Assembly (NCBI RefSeq): GCF_013409935.1
Contig: NZ_JACCCO010000001.1
Location: forward strand, 3,534,001 to 3,598,000
DNA length: 64,000 nt
From: Streptosporangium sandarakinum
GTDB lineage: Bacteria; Actinomycetota; Actinomycetes; Streptosporangiales; Streptosporangiaceae
Direction: 5' to 3'
This document shows positions 48,741 to 61,777 of the stretch, one piece after another. Each line of letters starts with the position of its first letter. Position 1 is the stretch's first letter. The position numbers and the translations under genes were made by a program. The notes under the pieces are model-generated. The model saw only the letters and a list, made by a program, of their open reading frames with translations, searched no databases and was not told the origin of the DNA.

Positions 48741-51263
48741 TTACTCCCCTTCGCCGTTCTCCGGGACCGCGAGGGCCTCGGCGTTGTCACGGGCCCCGGC
48801 GGCCTCGGCGTTGCGCGCGAGCGCCACGACGCTGTCACCTTCCGCGAGATTCATCAGACGTACCCCCATGGTCTGGCGACCGGACTGCTTGATCTCCCCT
48901 GCGCTGGTCCGGATAACCCCACCATTGGACGTGATCGCGAATACCTCGTCCTCCGGCCTGACCATGGCAGCACCCACAAGCTTGCCACGGGAACTGACGA
49001 TCTTAGCCGTCAGGACACCCTTGCCGCCCCTTCCCTGGACCGGGTACTGGTCGGCCGGGGTGCGCTTGGCGTAACCGCCCTCGGTGGCGACCAGCACGTC
49101 GTCGCCGTCGGCGATGCGGTTCATCGCCAGCAGCTCGTCGCCCTCCAGGAACCGCATGCCGATCACGCCGCTGGTCGCCCGGCCCATCGGGCGCAGCGCA
49201 TCGTCGGTGGCGGTGAAGCGGACCGACTGGGCGCCGCGGGAGATGAGCAGGAGGTCGTCGTCCTCGGACACCAGCCGGGCGGCGATCACCTCGTCGTCCT
49301 CCCGGAGGTTGATGGCGATGAGACCGCCCGAGCGCGGCGAGTCGTACTCCGACAGGCGCGTCTTCTTCACCAGGCCGTGCCGGGTGGCCAGCACGAGGTA
49401 CGGAGCGACGTCGTAGTCACGCAGGTCCAGGACCTCCATGATGACCTCGTCGGGCTGCATGGCCAGGAGGTTCGCCAGGTGCTGGCCGCGCGCGTCGCGG
49501 GCGGCGTCCGGCAGCTCGTACGCCTTGATCCGGTAGACGCGGCCCCTGTTGGTGAAGAACAGCAGCCAGTGGTGCGTCGTGGTGACGAAGAAGTGGTCGA
49601 CGATGTCGTCCTGGCGCAGCTGGGCGCCGCGCACCCCCTTGCCGCCGCGCCGCTGCGCCCGGTACAGGTCGATGTTGGTGCGCTTGGCGTAGCCGCCGCG
49701 GGTGATCGTGACGACCATGTCCTCCTCGGCGAGGAGGTCCTCGATCGACATGTCGCCCTCGTAGGCGATGATCTCCGACTTGCGGTCGTCGCCGTACCTG
49801 TTCACGATCTCGGTGAGCTCGTCGAGGACGATCGTCCGCTGCCGCTGCGGCGAGGCCAGGATGTCCTGGTAGTCGGTGATCTGCGCCATCAGCGCGTCGT
49901 GCTCGTCGGTGATCTGCTGCCGCTCCAGGGCGGCGAGCTTGCGCAGCTGCATGTCGAGGATGGCCTGCGCCTGGACCTCGTCGATCTCCAGCAGCGTCAT
50001 CAGGCCGCCCTGGGCGGCCGACGCCGACGGCGAGCGCCGGATCAGCGCGATGACCTCGTCCAGCCGCTCCAGCGCCTTGAGCAGCGCGCGCAGGATGTGG
50101 GCGCGCTCCTCGGCCTTGCGCAGGAGGTAGCGGGTACGGCGGACCACGACCTCGATCTGGTGCGTCACGTAGTGGCGCACGAACTGGTCCAGCCGCAGGG
50201 TGCGGGGCACTCCGTCGACCAGGGCCAGCATGTTGGCGCCGAAGGTGGTCTGCAGCTGGGTGTGCTTGTAGAGGTTGTTCAGCACGACCTTGGCGACCGC
50301 GTCGCGCTTGAGCACGATCACCAGGCGCTGGCCGACCCGGGAGGAGCTCTCGTCGCGGACGTCGGCGATGCCGTTGATCCGGCCGTCCTTCACCAGCTCG
50401 GCGATGGACAACGCCAGGTTGTCCGGGTTGACCATGTAGGGCAGCTCGGTGACGACCAGGCACTGGCGGCCCTTGGCGTCCTCCTCGACCTCCACGATCG
50501 CCCGCATGGTGATCGACCCGCGACCGGTGCGGTAGGCGTCGTCGATGCCGCGGCGGCCCACGATGAGCGCGCCGGTGGGGAAGTCGGGGCCCTTGATCCG
50601 GCCGATCAGCGCCTCGAGCAGCTCCTCGTCGCCCGCCTCGGGGTTCTCCAGGCACCACCTGATGCCGTCGACGACCTCGCGCAGGTTGTGCGGCGGGATG
50701 TTCGTGGCCATGCCGACCGCGATGCCGGCCGAACCGTTGACCAGGAGGTTCGGGAACCGCGACGGGAGGACCAGCGGCTCCTGCGAACGCCCGTCGTAGT
50801 TGGGCTGGAAGTCGACGGTCTCCTTGTCGATGTCACGGATCATCTCCATGGCGATCGGCGCGAGCTTGCACTCGGTGTACCGCATGGCGGCCGGCATGTC
50901 GTTGCCGGGCGATCCGAAGTTGCCCTGGCCGTCGACCAGGGTGTAGCGCAGTGCCCAGGGCTGTGCCAGCCGTACGACGGTGCCGTAGATCGACGAGTCG
51001 CCGTGCGGGTGGTAGGAGCCCATGACGTCGCCGACGACGCGGGAGCACTTGAAGTAGCCCCGGTCGGGGCGGTAGCCGCCGTCGTACATGGCGTACAGCA
51101 CGCGGCGGTGCACCGGCTTGAGCCCGTCACGGACGTCGGGCAGCGCACGGGACACGATGACCGACATCGCGTAGTCCATGTAGCTGCGCTGCATCTCCGA
51201 CTGGATGTCGACCGGCTCGATGCGCTCTGCTGGCTCTGCGGGCGGAGTGTTCACGTCCGTCAC
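48741..51263 (-). CDS. gyrA: GyrA, DNA gyrase subunit A
   Basis: DNA-cleaving subunit of gyrase. The 840 residues include the breakage-reunion domain with catalytic Tyr129 (PAAMRYTE), and a C-terminal beta-pinwheel that starts with the GyrA box QRRGGKGV (needed for negative supercoiling). In the quinolone-resistance region the sequence is [20 protein letters not shown] (residues 84-103): residue 90 is Ser, 91 is Ser and 94 is Gly. Position 94 is Asp in most actinobacteria, and D94G is a classical fluoroquinolone-resistance change in Mycobacterium tuberculosis. ATG 51263 follows gyrB by 63 bases, so both are in one operon. Confidence 0.97.
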   Translation of the reverse strand: MTDVNTPPAEPAERIEPVDIQSEMQRSYMDYAMSVIVSRALPDVRDGLKPVHRRVLYAMYDGGYRPDRGYFKCSRVVGDVMGSYHPHGDSSIYGTVVRLAQPWALRYTLVDGQGNFGSPGNDMPAAMRYTECKLAPIAMEMIRDIDKETVDFQPNYDGRSQEPLVLPSRFPNLLVNGSAGIAVGMATNIPPHNLREVVDGIRWCLENPEAGDEELLEALIGRIKGPDFPTGALIVGRRGIDDAYRTGRGSITMRAIVEVEEDAKGRQCLVVTELPYMVNPDNLALSIAELVKDGRINGIADVRDESSSRVGQRLVIVLKRDAVAKVVLNNLYKHTQLQTTFGANMLALVDGVPRTLRLDQFVRHYVTHQIEVVVRRTRYLLRKAEERAHILRALLKALERLDEVIALIRRSPSASAAQGGLMTLLEIDEVQAQAILDMQLRKLAALERQQITDEHDALMAQITDYQDILASPQRQRTIVLDELTEIVNRYGDDRKSEIIAYEGDMSIEDLLAEEDMVVTITRGGYAKRTNIDLYRAQRRGGKGVRGAQLRQDDIVDHFFVTTTHHWLLFFTNRGRVYRIKAYELPDAARDARGQHLANLLAMQPDEVIMEVLDLRDYDVAPYLVLATRHGLVKKTRLSEYDSPRSGGLIAINLREDDEVIAARLVSEDDDLLLISRGAQSVRFTATDDALRPMGRATSGVIGMRFLEGDELLAMNRIADGDDVLVATEGGYAKRTPADQYPVQGRGGKGVLTAKIVSSRGKLVGAAMVRPEDEVFAITSNGGVIRTSAGEIKQSGRQTMGVRLMNLAEGDSVVALARNAEAAGARDNAEALAVPENGEGE

Positions 51264-51326
51264 GGGTGATGGGTCCTTTTCGAAGAGAGGTCTGTACGGC
51301 TGCCGCTACGCGTCGGGGGACCGCCG

Positions 51327-53594
<2,268 letters not shown>

Positions 53595-54230
53595 TCAACC
53601 GTACGTGTCACCTGGGCCTCGGCTGCCGGTCACCCGGAGGCCGCCGGGGCGCGGACCGTGCTGCGGCCCGCGCACCCGCACCCGCTGCACCGTGCCGTCC
53701 CCGAGCTCCTCGTTCAGCCGCCTGACCAGGGTTCTCGCCAGCAGGCGCACCTGGGTGGCCCAGGCCGTGGAGTCGGCGGACACCACGACCTCCCCGTCGG
53801 CGAAGGTCTCCGGCCGGGTGTGGGAGGCCAGCTCCGGGCCCACGATCTCGGGCCAGCGGCCGAACACCCCGCCCACCGCGGCGGGACGCTCCCAGCCCCG
53901 GTCGGCCAGCAGGTCGGCGATGGCCCGGCCGAGGAGCTGGGGGTCGCCGCCCTCCCTGCGGACGCCGGACGCCGCGCGCCTGGGCTCGCGCCGCGGCAGC
54001 CTGCCGCGGCGGGCCGCGTCGGCCTTGGCCTGGGCCAGCTTCTCCCTGGCCAGCGCGGCGCCCCGGGCAGCGGTCCCCGCGGTGCCCGCGGCCGCCTCGG
54101 CCGCCGCCGCGGCGCCGGTCCCCGTACCGGAACCCGTCCCGGGTACGGCGCTCCCGCCGCCCGCCCCGGAGTCCCCGGAATCCCCGGAGCCACGCGCGGG
54201 CCGGTCCCGCGCGGCGTCGTCAGCGGACAC
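53595..54230 (-). CDS. DUF721 protein (RecF-gyrB interval)
   Basis: A 211-residue protein found in the same place, after recF, in most actinobacteria. The N-terminal 70 residues are Ala/Gly/Ser/Arg low complexity. The DUF721 (DciA-related) region is [56 protein letters not shown] order (about 98-150) followed by the strand [21 protein letters not shown]. Related DciA proteins load the replicative helicase, so a role in replication is a reasonable inference. GTG 54230 overlaps the recF end by 11 bases. Confidence 0.85.
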   Translation of the reverse strand: MSADDAARDRPARGSGDSGDSGAGGGSAVPGTGSGTGTGAAAAAEAAAGTAGTAARGAALAREKLAQAKADAARRGRLPRREPRRAASGVRREGGDPQLLGRAIADLLADRGWERPAAVGGVFGRWPEIVGPELASHTRPETFADGEVVVSADSTAWATQVRLLARTLVRRLNEELGDGTVQRVRVRGPQHGPRPGGLRVTGSRGPGDTYG

Positions 54231-55431
54231 GCCCGACACTCCCCTCGGCCACGTCGAACCGGGCCCCGGCCAGCTCCGGCGGCACGTCGGCGGGCACGGC
54301 GGCGGTGATGAGCACCTGCTCGGCGGGGGCGACGATCTCCGCCAGGCGGCGGCGCCGGCGGCTGTCCAGCTCGGCGAAGACGTCGTCGAGGATGAGGACC
54401 GGGTCGCCGCCGTCGGCCCGCAGCAGGTCGTAGGCGGCCAGCCGGAGGGCCAGCGCGAACGACCACGACTCCCCGTGGCTGGCGTAGCCGCGCGCGGGAA
54501 GGTCTCCCAGGCCCAGGAACAGGTCGTCGCGGTGCGGGCCGACCAGGGTGACGCCGCGCTCCAGCTCGGCGCTCCTGACCTCGGCCAGCGCCTCGCGCAG
54601 CCGCTTCTCCAGGACCGAGCGGTCGGCCGGGCCGGCCTCCGCGCCGCTCCCGTCGCTCCCGTCGCCCTCGGTGTCCTCGGGCAGCGTGCCGCGGTAGACC
54701 AGGCCGGCGGGGGCGGAGTCGGGGGCCAGGGCGGCGTAGGAGGCGGCGACCAGCGGCCGCAGCGCCTCGACCAGCTCCAGGCGGGCCGCGAGCAGCTCAG
54801 CACCGTATCTGGCGAGGTGGGCGTCCCACACCTCCAGCGTGCTCAGCGGGTCGCCCGCCCCGGCGGCGGCGAAGCCCGCGTCGTTCTCGGCCCGGCGTCC
54901 GCTCCGGCCGCCGCGCCGCGCCTGCGCCGCCGTGCGCAGCAGCGCCCCGCGCTGCTTGAGCACCCGGTCGTAGTCGGCACGGACCCCGGCGAAGCGGGGC
55001 GTCCTGGCCACCAGCAGGTCGTCGAGGTAGCGACGCCGCTCCGACGGGTCGCCCTTGACCATCGCGAGGTCCTCCGGCGCGAACAGGACCGTGCGCAGCA
55101 GCCCCACGGCGTCGCGGGCGCGGGAGATCGGCGAGCGGTTCAGCCGGGCGCGGTTGGCCTTCCCCGGGTTGATCTCCAGCTCGACCAGGGCGCGGCGGTC
55201 GTCCCGCACGACGACGCAGCGGACGACCGCCCGGGCCGCCCCGTGCCGCACCAGCGGCGCGTCGGTGGCCACCCGGTGGCTCGACTGCGTCGCGACGTAG
55301 CCCAGCGCCTCGACCAGGTTGGTCTTCCCCTGCCCGTTGGGCCCGACGAAGGCCGTGACGCCCGGCTCCAGGCCGAGGTCTGCGGTGTCGTAGGACCGGA
55401 AGTCGGTCAGCGAGAGATGGGCGACGTACAC
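54220..55431 (-). CDS. recF: RecF, DNA repair ATPase
   Basis: SMC-like ATPase that helps load RecA at single-strand gaps. The 403 residues begin [24 protein letters not shown], carry Walker [13 protein letters not shown] (about 28-39), [10 protein letters not shown] and the C-terminal ABC signature and Walker B ([37 protein letters not shown]). GTG 55431 is the homologous start; the frame is open 17 codons further up. An acidic insert (about 247-265) interrupts the family pattern. The gene lies downstream of gnd and overlaps the DUF721 gene. Confidence 0.94.
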   Translation of the reverse strand: MYVAHLSLTDFRSYDTADLGLEPGVTAFVGPNGQGKTNLVEALGYVATQSSHRVATDAPLVRHGAARAVVRCVVVRDDRRALVELEINPGKANRARLNRSPISRARDAVGLLRTVLFAPEDLAMVKGDPSERRRYLDDLLVARTPRFAGVRADYDRVLKQRGALLRTAAQARRGGRSGRRAENDAGFAAAGAGDPLSTLEVWDAHLARYGAELLAARLELVEALRPLVAASYAALAPDSAPAGLVYRGTLPEDTEGDGSDGSGAEAGPADRSVLEKRLREALAEVRSAELERGVTLVGPHRDDLFLGLGDLPARGYASHGESWSFALALRLAAYDLLRADGGDPVLILDDVFAELDSRRRRRLAEIVAPAEQVLITAAVPADVPPELAGARFDVAEGSVGRVR

Positions 55432-55563
55432 CCCTCGAAGACTAGCCGCACCCCGGGAGTCGCGGTCGGCCCCGTCCGTCACGGGCGACCGTCGCGAGGG
55501 TGCCCGTACGACCGCGCGCCCCGCGCCTCCCGCGGCGGGGTGCGCGGCCGTACGGGCGCCGCG

Positions 55564-56505
<942 letters not shown>

Positions 56506-56540
56506 ACGAGCACCCCCTCTATTCGGGTTTCTTCATCCAT

Positions 56541-57278
56541 CTACGTCAGACGCGCCATCGCAAGCCGTACCAGATCGGCGTTTCCAGCAACGGGGTCGCC
56601 CACAGGGCTGTGGAGGACGTCCTCCAGGCCGACGCGCATAGCCAGACCCATCTGCCCCGCTTCATCCACAAGTATCCAGGTCGGCTCCCCCTCACCGTGA
56701 AGGAGACGCCGCCCGGGGACGCCCAGCTCGTCCAGGCGGGCGAGGACGGCGTGCGCGCGGGACACGGCGGTGGCGGCCGGGCCGCCGATGATCTCCACCA
56801 GCACCCGCATGCACTCCAGGCCGCCGGCGGCGAGCGCCTCGGCGTCGGCGGTGGACCAGACCCCCGCCTCGACGCCCACGCCGAGCTCGCGCAGGTCGTG
56901 CCAGAGCTCGGCGAAGCCGGGCTCCGAGAGGTTGACCGAGGCGAAGTCGGGCCGGTCCTCCGGCGGCAGCTCCGCCCAGCCCCGTACGGCCCGCCGCCGC
57001 TCCCCGGCGTCCCCGCCGGATATCCACAGGCCCGTGCTGACGCCGACGGGCATGCCGGGGCACGCCCGCCGTACCTCGCGGACCGCCGCGCCGATGTGCG
57101 CGGCGCTGAGAGACTCCCTGCCGGTCTCGTCACGCGGATGCATGTGGACCGCCGACGCACCCGCCTCACGGGCCTCACGGGCCTCCTGAGCGAGCTGCAG
57201 GGGGGTCAGGGGCAGAGCGGGGTGCTCGCCGGACTCCCTCGAACCATTGAGGCACGCCTTCAGCATGATCTCGGTCAC
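56541..57278 (-). CDS. Beta-keto acid cleavage enzyme family protein (BKACE, DUF849)
   Basis: A 245-residue TIM-barrel protein of the 3-keto-5-aminohexanoate cleavage (BKACE) family, which condenses a beta-keto acid with acetyl-CoA and splits it using zinc. Seen are TEIMLKACLNGSRESGEHPALPLT-like start, AGASAVHMHPRDETGRESL with the zinc histidines (about 40-48), MPVGVSTGLW and FASVNLSEPG. The natural beta-keto acid is not evident. GTG 57278 is preferred; an in-frame ATG 11 bases later exists. It sits between dnaN and gnd, inside the otherwise conserved replication block. Confidence 0.82.
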   Translation of the reverse strand: MTEIMLKACLNGSRESGEHPALPLTPLQLAQEAREAREAGASAVHMHPRDETGRESLSAAHIGAAVREVRRACPGMPVGVSTGLWISGGDAGERRRAVRGWAELPPEDRPDFASVNLSEPGFAELWHDLRELGVGVEAGVWSTADAEALAAGGLECMRVLVEIIGGPAATAVSRAHAVLARLDELGVPGRRLLHGEGEPTWILVDEAGQMGLAMRVGLEDVLHSPVGDPVAGNADLVRLAMARLT

Positions 57279-57335
57279 CGGTGAACCGTACCCGGGCACG
57301 CCGCGCGCTCACCCGGCGGGCGGCCCGGGCCTGCT

Positions 57336-57361
57336 CGGCGGGCGGCGCGCCCCGCCCGCCG
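57336..57361 (-). terminator. Hairpin after dnaN
   Basis: A perfect 10-bp stem (57336-57345 with 57352-57361; CGGCGGGCGG) with a six-base loop lies about 85 bases beyond the dnaN stop and before the next minus-strand gene. It is a plausible factor-aided terminator. No T-tract follows. Confidence 0.5.
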
Positions 57362-57445
57362 GCGCCGCCCTCGCGACACCCGGGCGCCCGCCGCGGTACG
57401 GCACGGCGCGCCCCGCCGGGACCGGGCCACCGGAGCCGGGCCGCG

Positions 57446-58585
57446 TCAGCTCGACAGGCGGATCGGCATGATCAGGTAGCGGTAGTCGGGGGTCCCGCCG
57501 TCGTCCACGGGCTTGCCGCCGGTGAGGATCGCCGGCTTGGTGGAGGTGGTCATCTGCAGGCGGGCGACGTCGGAGTCGATCGCGCCGAGCCCCTCCAGCA
57601 GGAACTGGTGGTTGAAGGCGATGTTGATGTCGTCGCCGTCGAAGTCGACCGGCAGCACCTCGACCGCCTGGGCCTCGTCGCCGGTGCCCGCCTCCAGGAC
57701 GACCTCACCGCCGCGGAAGGCCAGCCGGACCGGGGTGTTGCGCTCGGCGACCAGGGCCACGCGCTTGACGGCCTCGACGAAGGCGCTGGTGGACAGGTCG
57801 GCGCGGGCGGAGAACTCCGTGGGCAGCAGCGAGCGGTACTTGGGGAACTCCGGGTCGAGCAGCCGGGTGGTGGAGCGGCGGCCGGCGCTGGAGAAGCCGA
57901 TCATGCCCTCACCGGTGCCGCCCGCCGAGCTCAGCGCGATCTCGACCTCGGCGCCGGTGCTGCCCAGGGCCTTGGCGGCGTCGGCGAGGGTGCGGCCGGG
58001 GATCATGGCGATCGCCGAGAAGTCGGGCTGCCCCGGCTGCCACTTCAGCTCGCGCACGGCCAGCCGGTAGCGGTCGGTGGCGGCGAGGGTCACGGTGTCG
58101 CCCTCGATCTCCACGCGCACGCCGGTCAGCATCGGCAGGGTGTCGTCCTTGCCCGCGGCCACGGCGACCTGGCCCACGGCCGAGGCGAACACGTCGCTGC
58201 CCACCCGGCCGGCGGCCGGCGGCATGACCGGCAGGGAGGGGTAGTCCTCCACGGGCATGGTGAGGAGTGTGAACCGGGCGCTTCCACAGGTGACGACCGC
58301 CTTGGCGCCGTCCACCACGAAGTCCACAGGCTGTGCGGGCAGCGCCCGGGTGATCTCGGCGAGGAGCCGGCCCGAGACCAGCACCACGCCCGCCTCGCCG
58401 CTCTGGGGTTCGAGGGTCACCTCCGCGGAGACCTCGTAGTCGAAGCCGGAGAGCTTGAGCTGGCCGCCCTCGGTGACCTCGAGGCGCATGCCGGCCAGCA
58501 CCGGCACGGAGGGACGCGCCGGAAGGCTGCGCGCCGTCCATGCGACCGCCTCAGCGAGGACGTCTCGCTCGATCCGGAACATCAC
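57446..58585 (-). CDS. dnaN: DnaN, DNA polymerase III sliding clamp (beta subunit)
   Basis: Ring-shaped processivity factor for the replicative polymerase. The 379 residues form three repeated clamp domains: FRIERDVLAEAVAWTARSLPARPSVPVLAGM at the start, the middle domain VAAGKDDTLPMLTGVRVEIEGDTVTLAATDRYRLAVREL, and the C-terminal LQMTTSTKPAILTG...YRYLIMPIRL. GTG 58585 aligns with the usual actinobacterial start (MKIRVERDVL) and has AGGAGG nine bases upstream; an ATG directly follows. It is downstream of oriC and the last gene of that strand before the BKACE gene. Confidence 0.96.
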   Translation of the reverse strand: MMFRIERDVLAEAVAWTARSLPARPSVPVLAGMRLEVTEGGQLKLSGFDYEVSAEVTLEPQSGEAGVVLVSGRLLAEITRALPAQPVDFVVDGAKAVVTCGSARFTLLTMPVEDYPSLPVMPPAAGRVGSDVFASAVGQVAVAAGKDDTLPMLTGVRVEIEGDTVTLAATDRYRLAVRELKWQPGQPDFSAIAMIPGRTLADAAKALGSTGAEVEIALSSAGGTGEGMIGFSSAGRRSTTRLLDPEFPKYRSLLPTEFSARADLSTSAFVEAVKRVALVAERNTPVRLAFRGGEVVLEAGTGDEAQAVEVLPVDFDGDDINIAFNHQFLLEGLGAIDSDVARLQMTTSTKPAILTGGKPVDDGGTPDYRYLIMPIRLSS

Positions 58586-59155
58586 GGGGATCTGCCTCCT
58601 GTGTGGCGAGCGCCCGTCGCTCGCCGCCTTGGGTTCGGGTGTTCACTGTCCCGCACCTGTGTGCTCCGGGACCCCTCTATGGGTCTTGAAGTTCTTAGAG
58701 AGATACATGGAGTCATCACAGTAGGGGCGGTGGAAACTGTGGAAGACCATCGTTTCCGCAGGTCAACTATAGTTTTTTCATCCACCGGGGGTGTGGGTGA
58801 AGGGTGTGGAGAACCCGGCGGCCTGGGGACAACCGAGCTGTACCCACAGGCCGTCCCCAGATCAAGGGGTGTTCATCCACCGGTTATCCACGAGGTTTCC
58901 CCAGGTTATCCACTGGGTAAGAGACCGTTTTGTCCTTGGGGAAAACTCTCCCCACAGGGCGTCCACAGGTTGTCCACGAGTTCTCCCCAGCTTTTCCCCA
59001 GGTTCTCCCCAGGTTCGTCCCCAGGCGCCGAAACCGATTCGAGTTCGACCGCAGGTGATGATCATGACTGAATGCCCCGATAATTCACGTTCGGGCGACT
59101 CATACCTTCAGTCCACAAGGTTTTCCACAGCCTGTGCATCACGCGGTGGCGCGTC
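58586..59155. other. oriC: oriC, chromosomal replication origin (dnaA-dnaN spacer)
   Basis: A 570-bp spacer with many DnaA-box-like sites. Good matches to TTWTCCACA/TTGTCCACA are TTATCCACG (58884-58892), TTATCCACT (58906-58914), TTGTCCACG (58970-58978) and TTTTCCACA (59121-59129). Four CCCCAG blocks follow at 58985, 58996, 59007 and 59019, each in a TTyTCCCCAG-like context that differs from a box by one or two bases. An AT-rich stretch with the palindrome AACTATAGTT (58765-58774) and T6 is a candidate unwinding element. dnaA on one side and dnaN on the other fix the identity. Confidence 0.93.
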
Positions 59156-60997
59156 TCATCCGCCGCGCGACTGCTGCTTGATCCTCGTGGTCAGCTCGTT
59201 GACCTGGTTGTAGATCGAACGACGCTCCGCCATGAGGGAACGGATCTTCCGGTCGGCGTGCATGACCGTGGTGTGGTCCCGGCCGCCGAACTGCTGCCCG
59301 ATCTTCGGCAGCGACATGTCGGTGAGCTCCCGGCACAGATACATGGCGATCTGCCGGGCGGTGACCAGGACCCGCGACCGCGAGCCGCCGCACAGGTCGT
59401 CGACCGACAGGCCGAAGTAGGCGGCGGTGGACGCCATGATCGTGGCGACCGTTATCTCCGAGCCGGCGTCCTCGGTGATCAGGTCCTTGAGCACGACCTC
59501 GGTGAGCTGCAGGTCGACCGACTGCCGGTTGAGGCTGGCGAACGCCGTCACCCGGATCAGCGCCCCCTCCAGCTCGCGGATGTTGGTGGAGATCCGGCTG
59601 GCGATGTACTCCAGCACCTCCGGCGGCGCGGCCAGCCCCTCCTGGATCGCCTTTTTGCGCAGGATCGCGATGCGGGTCTCCAGCTCCGGCGGCTGGACGT
59701 CGGTGATCAGACCCCATTCGAACCGGTTGCGCAGCCGGTCCTCCAGCGTGACGAGCTGCTTGGGCGCCCGGTCGCTGGAGATGACGATCTGCTTGTTGGC
59801 GTTGTGGAGGGTGTTGAACGTGTGGAAGAACTCCTCCTGCGTCTGCTCCTTGCCCTCCAGGAACTGGATGTCGTCCACGAGCAGGATGTCCACCGCCCGG
59901 TAGCGGGCGCGGAAGCCGTCGGCCTTGTGGTCGCGGATGGAGTTGATGAAGTCGTTGGTGAACTCCTCGGAGCTCACGTATCTCACCCGCGCGCCGTCGT
60001 AGAGGCTCTGGGCGTAGTGGCCGATCGCGTGCAGCAGGTGGGTCTTGCCCAGGCCGGAGTCACCGTAGATGAACAGCGGGTTGTACGCCTTGGCCGGCGC
60101 CTCGGCCACCGCGACCGCGGCGGCGTGGGCGAACCGGTTGCTGGAGCCGATGACGAACGTCTCGAAGGTGTACTTCGGGTTCAGCCGGGCCGGCTCGCCC
60201 TGTGGACGGCCGCCACGGCCGTCCCACCTGTTCTGCGTCTGGGCCGGCGGCGGGCCGGGCACGGGCGACGGCCGGTCGAAGGCGTCGCCCTCCGGGCGGG
60301 GCGGCGCCGGCCGCGGGTCGTACCCGCCGGGGCCCGCCGGACCTCCCGCGCCCGCCGGGCGGTAGCCGTCGGGGCTCCCCTGGCCGTAACCGCCGGAGCC
60401 CGCGGGACCACCGCGACCGCCGTGACCACCGGGGCCGCGCTCACCCGGGCGCTCCGCCTCCGCGTTGTCCGCGGGGAGGTACGGCTGCGCCGGCTCGTCC
60501 ATCCGCCCGTACGGATAGGGGAACCGTCCACCCTGTGGTTGACGCTGTGGATAACCGGTGGACGACATACCTCCGGAGCCCGGATCGCGATAGCCGTCCT
60601 GGGCGGAGATACCGTCTCCGAGCTGCGAAGACATGGGCTGTGTATAACCCTGTGGCTGCCCGGAGCCCTGTGCGTAACCCGGCGCCGGAGCCTGTGGATA
60701 AGTGTCGTGCCGGGGCGAGACCGCGGTCTCGGGGCCGGCCGCCCCGGGATCGACCATGACCGCGACCTTCATCGGACGGCCGAACTCCGCCGACAGCGCG
60801 TGGCTGATCAGGGGACGGAGCTTGTTCTCCAGGACGTCACGGGCGAAGTCGGTGGGGGCGGCGAGCACCACGGTGTCGTTCATCAGGCCGAACGGCCGGG
60901 TCATGCTGAGCCAGACACGCTGCTGGGATGGGACGCTCTCGTTGAGGGAGTTCTCCAGCGCGCGTGCCCACATCGCGCCGAGATCCACGTCATCCAC
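59156..60997 (-). CDS. dnaA: DnaA, replication initiator
   Basis: AAA+ protein that binds DnaA boxes and opens oriC. The 613 residues comprise domain I (1 to about 95; [24 protein letters not shown]), a long Gly/Pro/Tyr/Gln-rich domain II (about 95-275), the AAA+ domain III with [39 protein letters not shown] and SSDRAPKQL, and the DNA-binding domain IV with the signature [19 protein letters not shown] 60997 ([10 protein letters not shown]) is chosen from the family start, with AGGAGG about 13 bases upstream; further upstream codons are non-conserved. Two perfect DnaA boxes lie inside the domain II coding DNA (60546-60554 and 60693-60701). Confidence 0.96.
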   Translation of the reverse strand: MDDVDLGAMWARALENSLNESVPSQQRVWLSMTRPFGLMNDTVVLAAPTDFARDVLENKLRPLISHALSAEFGRPMKVAVMVDPGAAGPETAVSPRHDTYPQAPAPGYAQGSGQPQGYTQPMSSQLGDGISAQDGYRDPGSGGMSSTGYPQRQPQGGRFPYPYGRMDEPAQPYLPADNAEAERPGERGPGGHGGRGGPAGSGGYGQGSPDGYRPAGAGGPAGPGGYDPRPAPPRPEGDAFDRPSPVPGPPPAQTQNRWDGRGGRPQGEPARLNPKYTFETFVIGSSNRFAHAAAVAVAEAPAKAYNPLFIYGDSGLGKTHLLHAIGHYAQSLYDGARVRYVSSEEFTNDFINSIRDHKADGFRARYRAVDILLVDDIQFLEGKEQTQEEFFHTFNTLHNANKQIVISSDRAPKQLVTLEDRLRNRFEWGLITDVQPPELETRIAILRKKAIQEGLAAPPEVLEYIASRISTNIRELEGALIRVTAFASLNRQSVDLQLTEVVLKDLITEDAGSEITVATIMASTAAYFGLSVDDLCGGSRSRVLVTARQIAMYLCRELTDMSLPKIGQQFGGRDHTTVMHADRKIRSLMAERRSIYNQVNELTTRIKQQSRGG

Positions 60998-61052
60998 GGC
61001 CCGGCTCACCTCCTCCGACGCGGCCCCCGACCGAGCTTCACCGCGATTCCCG

Positions 61053-61270
61053 TTATCCACAACCGGCGGCCGCCGGGCCCGCCGGGTTCTCCCGCCGTCC
61101 ACCCGCCGGGCGCCGCGGCGGCCCATCGGGCCACCGTCCGGAATCCACAGGCAATCCACACGGTGTACACAGCCCCGCGCCCGCTGCCCCGCACATCGTC
61201 GCAGCGGAGAGTAGGTCTGGAAGGGCTGACAGTAGTCTTGTCCACATCTCTGTTCAAGACGTTGTCCACA
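61053..61270. promoter_or_regulatory. DnaA boxes in the dnaA-rpmH spacer
   Basis: Exact DnaA boxes are TTATCCACA (61053-61061), TTGTCCACA (61238-61246) and TTGTCCACA (61262-61270), the last two 24 bases apart; AATCCACA near 61153 is a weaker site. The 530-bp spacer (60998-61527) must hold the dnaA promoter, so dnaA autoregulation by DnaA is likely. No gene is seen in it. Confidence 0.75.
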
Positions 61271-61527
61271 GCCTAGTGGCAGTACGGGGGAGGCTGGGTG
61301 CATGCCCTGTGGATGGCGGGGCGGCGGTGGACAAAGGGGCTGTGGATTCGTGGACGACCCGTCGGCGGCCCGCCCGCCGGTTTGACCTGGGACACGCGGG
61401 CACCGTAACGTACGACGGTCGGCTTACCACGCGGCGGCTATTTCGCATGCCCCGCCTCCGGTAAGCCAGCCACTCTGTCAAGCGTCCCCATGTGCTGGGG
61501 GCCGCGCCTTGAGCCTGGAGCCCACTC

Positions 61528-61665
61528 GTGAGCAAGCGTACTTTCCAGCCGAACAACCGTCGTCGCGCCAAGACCCACGGCTTCCGGCTCCGTATGCGCA
61601 CCCGCGCCGGCCGCGCCATCCTGGCCGCCCGCCGTCGCAAGGGCCGCGCCGAGCTCTCCGCCTGA
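61528..61665 (+). CDS. rpmH: Ribosomal protein bL34
   Basis: A 45-residue, strongly basic ribosomal protein. The sequence [20 protein letters not shown] and then [19 protein letters not shown] is the complete bL34 pattern. GTG 61528 has GGAG about eight bases upstream. It is the first gene of the plus-strand rpmH-rnpA-yidD-yidC-jag cluster next to dnaA, the most conserved gene order near bacterial origins. Confidence 0.97.
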   Translation: MSKRTFQPNNRRRAKTHGFRLRMRTRAGRAILAARRRKGRAELSA

Positions 61666-61675
61666 CGTATCCACC

Positions 61676-61740
61676 GGCCCGGTTCGCCGGGCCAGGGCAG
61701 CAGCGTCTCGTCGCCCGTCGGCCGTGATAGCCGACGGGCG
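61676..61740 (+). terminator. Two hairpins in the rpmH-rnpA spacer (attenuator or processing site)
   Basis: GGCCCGG-TTCG-CCGGGCC (61676-61693) begins ten bases after the rpmH stop and has a UUCG tetraloop. A second perfect 11-bp stem (CGCCCGTCGGC, 61712-61722 with 61730-61740) follows. Together they may lower read-through from the strongly expressed ribosomal-protein gene into rnpA, or mark an mRNA cleavage site. Confidence 0.5.
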
Positions 61741-61777
61741 ATAGGCGTACCTGCCCGGATCCCGCGAAGACCCACTC

